DNA of 64,000 nt, from assembly GCF_014930365.1 (NCBI RefSeq), contig NZ_JABXWI010000002.1, positions 310,001 to 374,000 on the forward strand, in the 5' to 3' direction. The position numbers and the translations under genes are program-made. This document shows, one piece after another, positions 30,092 through 39,308 of the stretch (the first letter of the stretch is position 1; each line of letters starts with the position of its first letter). Under the pieces are notes generated by a model. It did no database searches. It was not told where the DNA came from and worked only from the letters and a program-made list of their open reading frames with translations. Source of the DNA: Streptomyces caniscabiei (GTDB taxonomy: Bacteria; Actinomycetota; Actinomycetes; Streptomycetales; Streptomycetaceae).

Positions 30092-30634
30092 TCAGGTGCA
30101 GGACAGGTAGTTGTAACCGGCGAGCCGCGTGTTGCCGTCGCCGTCGGGGAAGCTGTAGTTGCCGTCCGCGTTGCGGCTGAGGTTGAAGTCGCGCACGATC
30201 CCGTCGTAGCGCAGGTTCGCGGTCTGGCCGTCGGCGGTGCTGCCGGAGACGAAGTACAGCCACTTGTCCATGTGCCCGAAGGTCTCCTGGCCGACCGATC
30301 CGTCGACGCCGAGGGTGAAGTACCGCTGGAGGGCCTCGGTCGCGGCCTTCGTGTCCGAGCCGAACTTGCCGTCGATGTCCGAGGCGGAGTCCAGGAAGCC
30401 GTCCGCCCAGAGGATCTTCTGCCAGAGGCAGGTGGCGTTGGAGTTGGTGTTGGTGCCGGTCGACAGGATGCCCTCGTTGCCCCAGTCGTCGATGTAGGTG
30501 TCGGCCCCGTAGACGTAGGCGAGCCCGCTGTACGTCCCGCTCGCTGCGGCCGGCGTGGTCCCGAGCGCGAGGGTGGCCGCGGCCACGGCGCCGACGGTGC
30601 AGGCGGCCAGCTTGAATCGCGTGCGCAAGCTCAT
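30092..30634 (-). CDS. secreted peptidoglycan-binding-like protein
   Basis: 180 residues. A signal peptide (1-31, TTPAAAS|G) is followed by a single PG_binding-like helical domain: ATCLWQKILWADGFLDSASDIDGKFGSDTKAATEALQ and DGSVGQETFG. The C-terminal 50 residues (SGSTADGQTANLRYDGIVR) have no family I recognise. There is no catalytic domain. It is divergent from the membrane protein at 30904, which has the same kind of domain, so the two may sense or bind the same wall feature. The start ATG has AGAGAGGA upstream. Confidence 0.82.
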   Translation of the reverse strand: MSLRTRFKLAACTVGAVAAATLALGTTPAAASGTYSGLAYVYGADTYIDDWGNEGILSTGTNTNSNATCLWQKILWADGFLDSASDIDGKFGSDTKAATEALQRYFTLGVDGSVGQETFGHMDKWLYFVSGSTADGQTANLRYDGIVRDFNLSRNADGNYSFPDGDGNTRLAGYNYLSCT

Positions 30635-30903
30635 GGGAGTCCTCTCTTCGAGCCACCGGACCGGTGCCCGGTGAGCACCGCAGACTCTGGCGACGGGACA
30701 CTCGCCCCGGCAAGGAATCCGCAGGTCACGGGAGAGTGGGATGCCGTCCCCCGCACTGCCTGGGCTTTTCCCTGAACGCTGGGACGCCGGTGGGACATTC
30801 GATGGGCCGTGCACCGAACACGCACACGACGAACACAAGATGCGCACGAGGTGGAAATGGTCTAGGGTCCCGAATCCGACCGACCGATTACTAGGGGTAA
30901 CTT

Positions 30904-32103
30904 GTGACAGCCACCGTCGATCCGGAGCGATTCGCGGCGTTCCTGCGGTCGTTGAAGGAGCGGTCCGGCCTGAGTTACGAGGCACTCGCCCAGCGCACCG
31001 GCAGCAGCAGATCGTCCCTTCACCGCTACTGCTCGGGGTCGTACGTGCCCCCGGACTACGGCCCCGTCCACCGCTTCGCGCTGATCTGCGGCGCCTCCCC
31101 GACCGAACTGCGCGAGCTGCACCGGCTCTGGGCCGTGGCCGACATGAGCCGGATGGCCGACGAGGGCGCGGGCGGAGGGAAAGCCGCCGTTGAGCCCACC
31201 GCGAGTCCGGACGGGACGGACCCGGTGCCTATGGCGGTGGCGGTGACAGCTGCGGCAACGGAACCCGCACCGGCAGGCGCGACCGGATCCGCACCGGCAC
31301 AGGTGACGGAGGCGGAGACGGCATCGGTATCGGCGTCGACGGCCACGTCCACGTCCACGTCCACGTCCACGTCCACGGAAACCGTGCCGTCAGCGGCCGG
31401 GACCGCGGCCGTGACCGTGCCGGCGGGCAACCCCTGGCGTCGGCGGGCGCTGCCCCTCCTCGGCTTGTGTTTTCTGCTTCTGGTGGCCGGCGGGACCTGG
31501 GTGACGCTGGCGACCCGTCAGCAGGCCGCGGCCGAGGGCGCGGACGACGGGCGGCTGCTGTTCTCCGCCGCGTGCGCGGAGCCGGTCGGGATGGGGCAGC
31601 ACGACACCTGCGTGAAGGAGGTGCAGCGACTGCTCGCCAAGGCCGGCGCGGACATCTCCGTGGACAGTTCCTTCGGGCCGCAGACCCTGCGCCGCGTCAC
31701 CGCCTTCCAGGTGCTGCACGGTCTCGACCCGGACGGCGTGGTCGGCAACGAGACGAAGCGGGCGCTCTACGAGCCGAAGGAACGGATACGGAGCTGGTCG
31801 CCGAGCAAGGTGCGACAGCGCGTCCGCCAGGTGTTCGCGGAGGATCCCGACCACGCGGTCGCGATAGCCGACTGCCAGTCCTTCCTCGACCCTCTCCACA
31901 TCCTGCCGAACACCAACGGCACCAGGAACTGGGGCGTCTTCCAGATCTCCGACACCCGGCTGCGCGAACTCGGCGGCACCCCGCGCAAGGCCCTGGAACC
32001 GGAGTGGAACATCCAGGCGGCCCACCGCCTGTGGAAGCGTGCGGGGAACTTCGACGACTGGCCGTACTGCGAGCGCGCGTACAAGAAGTCGAAGTCGTCC
32101 TGA
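30904..32103 (+). CDS. membrane-spanning HTH / peptidoglycan-binding / lysozyme-like protein
   Basis: A 399-residue chimera. Cytoplasmic XRE-type helix-turn-helix is at 9-62 (LSYEALAQRTGSSRSSLHRY). A disordered Ala/Thr linker follows, including (ST)n at 143-158 from a five-copy 6-base repeat. One transmembrane helix is at 183-203. Outside are a PG_binding_1 domain (about 225-290) and a transglycosylase/lysozyme-like domain (303-390). In the latter the catalytic glutamate position reads Gln325 (IADCQSFLDP; relatives have CES), so it probably binds rather than cuts glycan. The layout suggests a one-component wall-to-DNA sensor. The start is GTG at 30904. Confidence 0.85.
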   Translation: MTATVDPERFAAFLRSLKERSGLSYEALAQRTGSSRSSLHRYCSGSYVPPDYGPVHRFALICGASPTELRELHRLWAVADMSRMADEGAGGGKAAVEPTASPDGTDPVPMAVAVTAAATEPAPAGATGSAPAQVTEAETASVSASTATSTSTSTSTSTETVPSAAGTAAVTVPAGNPWRRRALPLLGLCFLLLVAGGTWVTLATRQQAAAEGADDGRLLFSAACAEPVGMGQHDTCVKEVQRLLAKAGADISVDSSFGPQTLRRVTAFQVLHGLDPDGVVGNETKRALYEPKERIRSWSPSKVRQRVRQVFAEDPDHAVAIADCQSFLDPLHILPNTNGTRNWGVFQISDTRLRELGGTPRKALEPEWNIQAAHRLWKRAGNFDDWPYCERAYKKSKSS

Positions 32104-32110
32104 ACGGAGA

Positions 32111-32140
32111 AAGCCGTACCGGTTCACACCGGTACGGCTT
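32111..32140. terminator. bidirectional terminator beside tRNA-Pro
   Basis: AAGCCGTACCGG and CCGGTACGGCTT form a 12-base stem with a 6-base loop and T-rich flank on the plus strand, between the HTH/lysozyme-like gene and the tRNA. Confidence 0.85.
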
Positions 32141-32159
32141 CGACCTGCTGTTCAGCAAG

Positions 32160-32233
<74 letters not shown>

Positions 32234-32280
32234 TCGCGCTCGTCACGGATTGTCGTGTGAACGCGCAGGTAAACCTTACC

Positions 32281-33561
32281 CTACGTGCCCCTGACGTCGA
32301 GTTCGGGCAGGCCCGGCGATGTCCCGGCGAGGTCGGCCCGGACGCGGGCCCTGATGTGCAGGATCAGGGCGGCCAGGTCGGCGCAGTACACGGAGGGGTT
32401 GCGGAAGCCGCTGCCGGGGGCGTACCGGTGGGCGAAGAGGCCGCCTCCGCACACGGCGACCAGGGGGCAGCGTCCGCAGGTGGGCCCCAGCCCGTCGGCG
32501 CCCGACTGCCGCTGACGGATCAGCGGGTCGCCCAGGACGTCGTCGAAGCTGTGGCGGAACACATCGAGCCCGGTCTCCGGAGCCCCTTCGTACGCGACCT
32601 TGAGGGAGTCGGACTGCTCGATGGATCCGTCGGTCTCGATCACGGCCAGCGTCGCCGGGGCCAGGCCGACGGACTCGGTGCGCATCGAACCGCCGAGGAC
32701 GCCGGCCATCAGTTCTTCGAAGAGCCGGATGCCGGTCTCCCGTACGGGCGCGTCGTACCAGCGGTCGAACACGCGCCGCAACCAGTCGGCGTAGGGAGTC
32801 CCGCCCGTGGGGGCCGTCGCGTCCCGGTCGGCCGACGGCGGGGCGGCGGGTATGCGCCGTCGACGATCGGCGAGGCCGGGGGGCGGTGTCTCCCAAGTGC
32901 CGTGCGGCAGAAGGAGGTCGATGCGCGCAGGGCGCGAGGCGAGGAGGGCCTCGTAGGTCTCGACCGGGTCGTTGGCCAGGTCGATCGTGCACAGCAGACC
33001 TGCGTACAGATGCCGGTACTCGGGCGCGGCCAGTCGAGCGAGCCCCTCCATCACCCGCCCGTGACTTCCCCGGCCCTCCCTCACCCGCCCATGGCTCCCC
33101 CGGCCGCCGGGGAACCGCCGATGCCGGTCGTGGCCGGCGCGCGTGCCGTCGAGGCTGACGCTGACACCGACCTGGTGCCGCCGCAGCACGTCCAGGATGT
33201 CGGGGGTGAGCAGCACGCCGTTGGTCTGCAGGGAGAAGCGGACGGGCACCTCGGCCTCCGCCAGTCCCCGCTCGAAGACCCCGAGCAGTTCCCCGAGCCG
33301 TCCGGCCCCGAGCAACAGCGGTTCCCCACCGTGCAGCACGACCCGCACATCGGGCAGCCGATGAGCCACGGCGTGCTCGGCGATGCGCCGCACCACCTGC
33401 TGGGCGACGGCCAGCTCCATCACCCGGGGTTTGGCCTGCCAGCTGGTGTCGGCGGAGTGGTAGACGTAGCAGTAGTCGCAGTCCAGGTTGCAGCGGCTGT
33501 GCACCTTGAGGATGAACTGGCGCAGGGACTGATGAGTTAACCGGACCGACGAAGAGTTCAC
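32281..33561 (-). CDS. fxsB: FxsB: radical SAM/SPASM maturase of FxSxx-COOH peptides
   Basis: A 426-residue radical SAM enzyme. The cluster motif CxxxCxxC is at Cys24, Cys28 and Cys31 (SRCNLDCDYCYVYH), followed by VVLHGGEPLLLG, LQTNGVLL and VSVSLDG. A C-terminal SPASM-type cysteine set (CGRCPLVAVC...YC) lies near 355-393. The family installs a three-residue cyclophane within an FxS-type core. GTG 33561 overlaps the fxsA1 stop as GTGA, and no separate ribosome site is evident, so translation is coupled to the precursor. A 10-residue tandem duplication (GRGSHGRVRE/GRGSHGRVME) sits after the SLDG strand. It is the only intact Fxs maturase here. Confidence 0.92.
   Translation of the reverse strand: MNSSSVRLTHQSLRQFILKVHSRCNLDCDYCYVYHSADTSWQAKPRVMELAVAQQVVRRIAEHAVAHRLPDVRVVLHGGEPLLLGAGRLGELLGVFERGLAEAEVPVRFSLQTNGVLLTPDILDVLRRHQVGVSVSLDGTRAGHDRHRRFPGGRGSHGRVREGRGSHGRVMEGLARLAAPEYRHLYAGLLCTIDLANDPVETYEALLASRPARIDLLLPHGTWETPPPGLADRRRRIPAAPPSADRDATAPTGGTPYADWLRRVFDRWYDAPVRETGIRLFEELMAGVLGGSMRTESVGLAPATLAVIETDGSIEQSDSLKVAYEGAPETGLDVFRHSFDDVLGDPLIRQRQSGADGLGPTCGRCPLVAVCGGGLFAHRYAPGSGFRNPSVYCADLAALILHIRARVRADLAGTSPGLPELDVRGT
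33046..33105. repeat. in-frame 30-base tandem duplication inside fxsB
   Basis: 33046-33075 and 33076-33105 differ at only a few positions and encode consecutive copies of GRGSHGRVxE at residues about 153-172. It is likely a recent slippage event in a surface loop. Confidence 0.8.
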
Positions 33562-33776
33562 CGCATCGGTGATTCAGCGTAGATTGTCGACTCGAACTCG
33601 GCGAAGTACGCGGCATCCGGATTCGCGGCCTCCTGTTCGAGGCGACGCAGCATGTGGCCGAGAGCGTTGTTTGCGGTGACGGTGCGAGTACGGTCCTCGA
33701 CAGACCGCTCCAGGCCCACACTGGGAATGACAGGGGCCGTAGTGGGCGCGACTGTCGAGGACGATTGAAATGGCAC
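33558..33776 (-). CDS. fxsA: FxsA1: FxSxx precursor peptide with C-terminal extension
   Basis: 72 residues. The leader APVIPSVGLERSVEDRT...NNALGHMLRRLEQEA aligns with the second precursor at 43971 over the LGHxxRR block. The expected terminal motif is present as FESTI (61-65), but the frame runs on for seven more residues (YAESPMR) before TGA. The codon after FESTI is TAC, one base from a TAA or TAG stop, so a stop-loss is plausible. The start is GTG 33776 with GAGGAGA upstream. It overlaps fxsB by GTGA. As the substrate of FxsB it should carry a Phe-Ser cyclophane; whether the tail prevents or follows this is unknown. Confidence 0.85.
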   Translation of the reverse strand: MPFQSSSTVAPTTAPVIPSVGLERSVEDRTRTVTANNALGHMLRRLEQEAANPDAAYFAEFESTIYAESPMR

Positions 33777-33944
33777 CGCTCTCCTCAGGAGTCAAAGCTG
33801 ATCAGGGGCGCCCGCTAGGCGGGATACACCCTTATTCGTGTGCGGAGGATAGCAGCGGCCAAAATCGGACGGCGGGACCCCGCACAGGGGGTCCACACAG
33901 AGCCTCGGCGCGCTGATTGAGCCTCAGCTGGATCAGACGCGGAA

Positions 33945-36900
33945 TCAGAAGGTGAAGGGTGATTCAATGTCCGCGTCCAGACGCACTCCGCTCGCCACCG
34001 CCTCGTGGGTCGGGTGGTCTTCGCCCAGGGTGCGGACCGCGAGTTGCAGAGCGCCATTGTAATGCTCCTGCGACTCCTCCACCGCACCGCACCCGGCGAG
34101 GTCGACCGCGAGGTTGGAACGCAAGGTGACGATGTCGTAGTGGTCGTCACCTAGAATCCGCACCGCCCCCGCCAGCGCGCGGCGTTCGAGGTCGATGGCA
34201 GCCTCCGGCTCGCCGCCTTCGGCAAGACAGTTGGCGTAGTTGATCATTGCGTCCAACGTGTAGGGATGGTCCGCTCCCAGACTGTCGGTCAATGCCCGCA
34301 GGGCACTATCGGACGTGGCACGGGCGGTTGCTGTCTGGCTGCGCAGCCGAAGATAGATAGCCAGGTTGTTCTGACACCCCAGCGTGTAGGGGTGTGACGC
34401 TCCCAGCGTCTTCCTCTGGCGGGCCAGAATGTGTTCGGCATGGTCGTGGGCGCTGTCGACCTCACCGAGGGCCGCGAGGACGTTGGCCAGGTCGGCGCGG
34501 GCCGCGAGGGTGTCGGGGTGATCCCTTCCCCTGTCCTCGGCGTAGACCAGATGGACGGACGAGACAAGGTCGTGAGCCTGCTCGTAGCGGCCTGCCCGGC
34601 GCAGTGCCACCGCGTGGTTGCGTTGAGCGGACAGAGTCTGGGGATGCCTGGGGCCAAGTTTCTCCCAAAGCTTCTGACACGTCTCTTCCAGAAGGACGAG
34701 TGCGGTCCAGAGATCACCTGTCTCACGCAGGTCACGGGCGTAGTTGGAGGCCGCGCTGAGGGTGTAGATGTTCGTGGGGCCATTGAGTTCGAGCCGGTCG
34801 AGGTACACCTTCCGGTGGATCTCCAACGCCGCTCGCCGGTTCCCGCACAGATACTCGGCCACACCGAGATTGCTGGCGTGCATGGACAACCTGAGTTCGT
34901 TGGGGCCCCAAAGCTCCTTGCTGGCCTCATAGGTCGCGCGGTCCCACTCCCGAGCCTCGGTGTAGCGGCCCAGCGCGTTCAGATCGGCCGCCACGTTCGT
35001 GGCCGCGAACAGAGTCCGCCGACGATCAGGATTCTCGAGCGCCGCCAACCTGCGGTGGACCTCGCTGTCGTTCTTCCATGCCTCGCGCGAGTCGCCCTGG
35101 GAACGCAGCACGTTGCCGAGTTGGATGCGCAGAGCCAGAACCTGGATGTTGTCCGGACCCAAGCGCTCGGTCCAGTCCTCAAGGACCCGCCGGGCGGTGT
35201 CCCTGGCTGATGCCAGCAGGTTACGGCGCCAAAGGCAGCGCACGGTGTCGATGATCCACTGTTGTACTTCCCGATCATCGCTGTCTGCCGCCCGGCTGGG
35301 CCACAGGTGCGGCAGCAACTGCGCGTAGCGGGGCCACTTGTCCGGGTTGACCGGGGCCCTGGGGTTGCCGGCGGCCAGCGCCGCGTGAACCACGGAACGC
35401 AGGCGCAGGCTCCGCTCGGCGGAGAGCGAGTGCCGAACCTCGGCCTGTACGAGCCGGTGGACGACGAGCGTGCCCTCACTCCTGTTTGCTTGGGCCAGCC
35501 CGAACCGGTTGATCTCCTGGAAGATCTTGCCGATGGTCACCGCGATGGTCACCTCGTCCCGAGGGACGCCCTCCTCAAGCGTCAAGGCGTCCATCAGGGA
35601 TGGGGTGTACAGCAGGTCCATCGGAATGGGGTCGGCGCCGAAGAAACAACAGATCTCCAACAGGTCCGCCGCAGCCGGATTGTTGGCCCGGATCTCCTCC
35701 AACGACACCAGCCAGCCCGCCATTTCGAGCGAGGGCTTCTCGGTTCGTTTGAGTAATTCCGTCGTCTGTGTACGCAGCAGGTGCAGATAGTGGTCGACGG
35801 GCATGGCTGTGACGTCCAGCCACACAGCGGCCTGGTGGATCGCGAGCGGAAGGTCACCGAGTTCGTGTGCGATCTGCCCCGCACTGTCCTGAGCGAGGCT
35901 CGGGTTGTGCCGACCGAGGAGAGCGACGCTCTCGGCCCTGCTGAACACCTCGACCGGGAGTACGTTTCCGACTTCTCCCCACGTGCGGTCGCGGGAGGTG
36001 ACGAGCACATGCCCACCTGGAGGCATCTCGGAGGGGAGCCACTCTGCCATCCCGTCCGGGGCACCCGCGCTGTCAAAGACGATCAACCAGTTGCCGTACG
36101 GCGTTCCGCCGGCCAGAGCCCTGAGCACGCGCTGGGCGGTGGCAGGGGTGTCGTCCCCCTGTTCGATGCCGAGTTCGGGTGCGAGCCGCGCCAGTCCGGA
36201 GGCGATGGCCGCGGGTTCGGCGGCCAGAACCCACCACACCACGTCATAGGCGCCGAGATAGCGATAGGTGTACTCGAGGGCCGTCTGCGTCTTGCCAACC
36301 CCTCCGAGGCCGACGAGGACTTGGGGCTTCGAGGATCCCTCGGTGGACGTCAGCCGGTCGCGCAGTTCATGAAGAAGGGGGTTCCGTCCGGTGAAGCCCA
36401 TGTTCTTCTGCGGCAGCGACACGACAGGTGTCTTCGTGCCCGGATAGCGCGGGGGTTCCGGAGTGGGCAGTGCGGGTACCCCGCGCGCCGGGGCAGAGGG
36501 AGGAGGGCCGACACTCTGCCTCAGTCGGCGTACGGCGTTCACGGCCGTGAGGTGGGCGATGCTGGGAGCGTCCGCGCGGTCGAAGGGCGGCTCGAGCATG
36601 CGCGCGGCATCGTGGATGCGAACCGCCACGACTTCAGGGGCCAGCGCCCGTTCCCTGGCCTTCACCGCCCTCCAGAGCGCTCCGGACTGCGGCAGCGCCG
36701 CGTACTTCTCGGACAGCAGAACGAGGACCCTGCCCTCCTCGGCCAGGGTCCGCACCATCTCAGGAGCGGTCTCGCCCCGTCCTGTTTCGGTGATGTCCCG
36801 CAGAGTGACGCGAAACCCGGTGGACTCCAGATGCCACGCTGCCCACTCCGCCCAGATCCGGTCCTCAGGCGCGTAGCTGACCAGGAGGCTGGCGTTGCTG

Positions 36901-37910
36901 GTCTTGCTCTTGTTCATGTACGCGGTCAGCAACCGTTGCCGCTCGTCGTCCTTCAGGGGAACAGCACGCTGGACCTCGCCCTCGGTGAGCCAGTCCGTCA
37001 GCCGTTCACATGATTTCAGTACGGTGCCTTCCTGTAACGGCCGGTCCCCCACCGTCGCGAGGATCTCCTCGTACGCGTAGAACGTCTTGTAGGGGATCTC
37101 CACATCACCCCAGTACCGTTCGACGCTGTCCTCCCCCACCCAGGACAGATGAGCGCCGAAGACATCCCTGGCGCGGTCGCGGCTGACCTCCAGCCGTTCC
37201 CGCTCGGCGTCCTCAACCCGCATGGGCACGGGCAGTAGGCGTATCGTCCGTTTGGCGCCCCGGGTCACGGCCCGCGCCACGTGCGCGGATCCGCGAATGT
37301 TCTGCAGGTTGTAGACGAACCCCAGCACCAGGAGGTCGGGGAACAGCACAGTGCAGATACCCGAGGTGTCGGTGACTCCGGTACGGCTGTCGATGAGGAC
37401 GTAGTCATAGCGGACAGCCATCTCCGTGCGCAGCGCGGCCAGGAACTTGTCGCCGCCGAGATCCTTGTAGAAGGCACGCCAGTCGAAGGAGGTCACTGCG
37501 TCCGAGTAGGCGGCGTTCTGTCGTCCGGCGGGCAGAAAGTCCAGCCGTCCGCCGCTCGCGAACCTGAGGTCGAGTCCGACGACGTACGGCGTGAGGTCCA
37601 GGGTCCGGCGGAACCAGCCGTCGTCCTGCGGGACCTCCGGATGGCCGGGTAGGAGCACCGCGTCCTGGTACGCACGCAGCAGATCGATCAGGCCGTCGGT
37701 GTCACGCAGTTCGGGGTCGGTGAGCAGCGGGTGGAAATAGCTGTGCAGCCCTGGGGCCTCCAGGTCCCAGTCGACGACCAGGACACGCTTGCCCCGGCTG
37801 GCCAGGATCCACGCGACGTTCGCCAGAGCCAGCGTCCGTCCGACGCCCCCCTTGAACGAGTAGAACGTGATGATCTGGCCTTGGCCGTCCCGTGCGCTGG
37901 AGGGGCTCAT
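33945..37910 (-). CDS. fxsT: FxsT1: ParA-like/TIR-like/NB-ARC/TPR protein of the Fxs system
   Basis: 1321 residues in four blocks. Residues 10-300 are a ParA/MinD-like deviant Walker ATPase (FKGGVGRT, 19-26; VDWDLEAPG). Residues about 340-465 are a TIR-like fold (SLLVSYAPEDRIWAEW, VLVLLSEKYA). Residues about 505-850 are an NB-ARC STAND module with P-loop GLGGVGKT (534-541), Walker B LIVFDSAG and sensor LVTSRD. From about 880 to the end lie TPR repeats of kinesin-light-chain type (LGxxHPxTL). This is the domain set of the FxSxx-COOH-system TPR protein. STAND proteins usually oligomerise on ligand binding. AGGAG precedes ATG 37910. It lies 31 bases below fxsC. Confidence 0.9.
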   Translation of the reverse strand: MSPSSARDGQGQIITFYSFKGGVGRTLALANVAWILASRGKRVLVVDWDLEAPGLHSYFHPLLTDPELRDTDGLIDLLRAYQDAVLLPGHPEVPQDDGWFRRTLDLTPYVVGLDLRFASGGRLDFLPAGRQNAAYSDAVTSFDWRAFYKDLGGDKFLAALRTEMAVRYDYVLIDSRTGVTDTSGICTVLFPDLLVLGFVYNLQNIRGSAHVARAVTRGAKRTIRLLPVPMRVEDAERERLEVSRDRARDVFGAHLSWVGEDSVERYWGDVEIPYKTFYAYEEILATVGDRPLQEGTVLKSCERLTDWLTEGEVQRAVPLKDDERQRLLTAYMNKSKTSNASLLVSYAPEDRIWAEWAAWHLESTGFRVTLRDITETGRGETAPEMVRTLAEEGRVLVLLSEKYAALPQSGALWRAVKARERALAPEVVAVRIHDAARMLEPPFDRADAPSIAHLTAVNAVRRLRQSVGPPPSAPARGVPALPTPEPPRYPGTKTPVVSLPQKNMGFTGRNPLLHELRDRLTSTEGSSKPQVLVGLGGVGKTQTALEYTYRYLGAYDVVWWVLAAEPAAIASGLARLAPELGIEQGDDTPATAQRVLRALAGGTPYGNWLIVFDSAGAPDGMAEWLPSEMPPGGHVLVTSRDRTWGEVGNVLPVEVFSRAESVALLGRHNPSLAQDSAGQIAHELGDLPLAIHQAAVWLDVTAMPVDHYLHLLRTQTTELLKRTEKPSLEMAGWLVSLEEIRANNPAAADLLEICCFFGADPIPMDLLYTPSLMDALTLEEGVPRDEVTIAVTIGKIFQEINRFGLAQANRSEGTLVVHRLVQAEVRHSLSAERSLRLRSVVHAALAAGNPRAPVNPDKWPRYAQLLPHLWPSRAADSDDREVQQWIIDTVRCLWRRNLLASARDTARRVLEDWTERLGPDNIQVLALRIQLGNVLRSQGDSREAWKNDSEVHRRLAALENPDRRRTLFAATNVAADLNALGRYTEAREWDRATYEASKELWGPNELRLSMHASNLGVAEYLCGNRRAALEIHRKVYLDRLELNGPTNIYTLSAASNYARDLRETGDLWTALVLLEETCQKLWEKLGPRHPQTLSAQRNHAVALRRAGRYEQAHDLVSSVHLVYAEDRGRDHPDTLAARADLANVLAALGEVDSAHDHAEHILARQRKTLGASHPYTLGCQNNLAIYLRLRSQTATARATSDSALRALTDSLGADHPYTLDAMINYANCLAEGGEPEAAIDLERRALAGAVRILGDDHYDIVTLRSNLAVDLAGCGAVEESQEHYNGALQLAVRTLGEDHPTHEAVASGVRLDADIESPFTF

Positions 37911-37941
37911 CGGGTCTCCTGGGCAGTCGTGGTCGGGCGAC

Positions 37942-39186
37942 TCAGAGTCGGGGCATCGGCTGGGGCGACGGGCCCGGTGGCAGACGCCGGGCATTTCCCC
38001 TGGCGGCGATCCGGTTCTGGGTAACGGTCACCGCGCGTGCGAGCATGTCGTCGAACTCGTGCTGGTCCACCGGCGCCCAGAACACCGGGTCGTGGGGGTC
38101 GTTCCGGCGCATCCAGTTCCGCTCGAAAACAGTCCTGACGCCGTCCCACAGTTCCGCGTTGTCCGTACGCGACTCCGTATCGTGCTCGTGACAGGGCACC
38201 AGGACCGCGGTCGTCGGGTGGTGCATCTGGTCGTATCTGACGAGCACCCCCCGATACGGCGCCTCGCGCGCCGACCAGGCGTCCACCAGCAGGACACACG
38301 CCTGATTGAGGTGGAGTGCCCTGTTGAGATGGCGGATCAGCTGAGTGCTCACCGCCTTTACGCTCGCGGTGTGTCCATCCCCGGTGATGACACGTTTCGC
38401 GCGCTCCACCACGGTCGGGAGGCTCGGTGGACTGTACGGCGCCCACAGCCACGGCGCCTCCCCGTAGTAAGCGGTGCTGGAACGCCCCATCGGGGGACAC
38501 GACTTGGTGCAGGCAGCGACGAAGATCAGGACGTGGCCTGCGAGTTCGGCCGCCTCCTCGACCGGAAAGCAACCCTGGACGGTCGAGAGGTCGAAGTCCG
38601 GCGGTTCGTCGACGGGAAGGTTGAACGGGTCCGCCGCATCGCGCACCCTGCGGGCCACATACTCGACCACGTTCCAGTACGCCGCGCCACCTGGGTCCGA
38701 CTGCATCAATTGCAGCAGCCCGTGCTTGAGATACGTCTCCCCGAGGCCGGGCTCGGTGTACTGGAGGGCTTTGACCTCGGCCGGCATCCGGCGCTGTGGC
38801 ACGGGCTCCCAGAGCACAGGGATCAACGCTCTTGGCTGGACCGAGGTCTTGTCCTGGTAGCGCTTCACCCGTGCCGAGAAGTGGGTCCACTCCTTGCCGC
38901 AGTACTCGCTGCGGAAATACGCCCCCGAGTAGAGCGCGACCATGGCCCTGCACGAGCCGACCGCCCGGCTCAGTTCCAGCAACCAGTCGTCGCCGAGGAG
39001 AATGTTCTCGACGTCACGGAAGGTGGGTTGCCGAGCCGCTACTGTCATGGGCAGGTCAAGTACCTGCAGCAGGTCGCTGTAGAACCGCCCCACGTAGGCA
39101 GCACGGTCGTCCCACCGGGCATAGCTGAGAAAGAAATACGGCTGATCCAAGGCGCCCCCCAGCGTGCCGCGCCGCACCGACGGCAC
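37942..39186 (-). CDS. fxsC: FxsC: TIR-like protein of the Fxs system
   Basis: 414 residues. The N-terminal half is a TIR-like domain: PYFFLSYARWDDR at about 16-28, then VALYSGAYFRSEYCGKEW. The C-terminal half (from about 225) has a second alpha/beta domain with HVLIFVAACTKS, ACVLLVDAWSA and FWAPVDQHEFDDML, typical of the FxsC C-terminal region. Classical NAD-hydrolase TIR domains use a glutamate after the third strand; YCGKEW may supply one, but activity cannot be asserted. GTG 39186 is the likely start, with a weak ribosome site. It lies between the two fxsT genes, transcribed with them. Confidence 0.87.
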   Translation of the reverse strand: MPSVRRGTLGGALDQPYFFLSYARWDDRAAYVGRFYSDLLQVLDLPMTVAARQPTFRDVENILLGDDWLLELSRAVGSCRAMVALYSGAYFRSEYCGKEWTHFSARVKRYQDKTSVQPRALIPVLWEPVPQRRMPAEVKALQYTEPGLGETYLKHGLLQLMQSDPGGAAYWNVVEYVARRVRDAADPFNLPVDEPPDFDLSTVQGCFPVEEAAELAGHVLIFVAACTKSCPPMGRSSTAYYGEAPWLWAPYSPPSLPTVVERAKRVITGDGHTASVKAVSTQLIRHLNRALHLNQACVLLVDAWSAREAPYRGVLVRYDQMHHPTTAVLVPCHEHDTESRTDNAELWDGVRTVFERNWMRRNDPHDPVFWAPVDQHEFDDMLARAVTVTQNRIAARGNARRLPPGPSPQPMPRL

Positions 39187-39308
39187 CGAGGTACTACCCA
39201 GCCGCTGCCGCTCTCAGACATCTGAGCGGCTGCCGAGTGAACAGCCGACGACGGGGGGGTTCGGCCCCGTGCTCCCTCCGGCGCGGCTGGGCGTCCTCAG
39301 CCCAGGCT

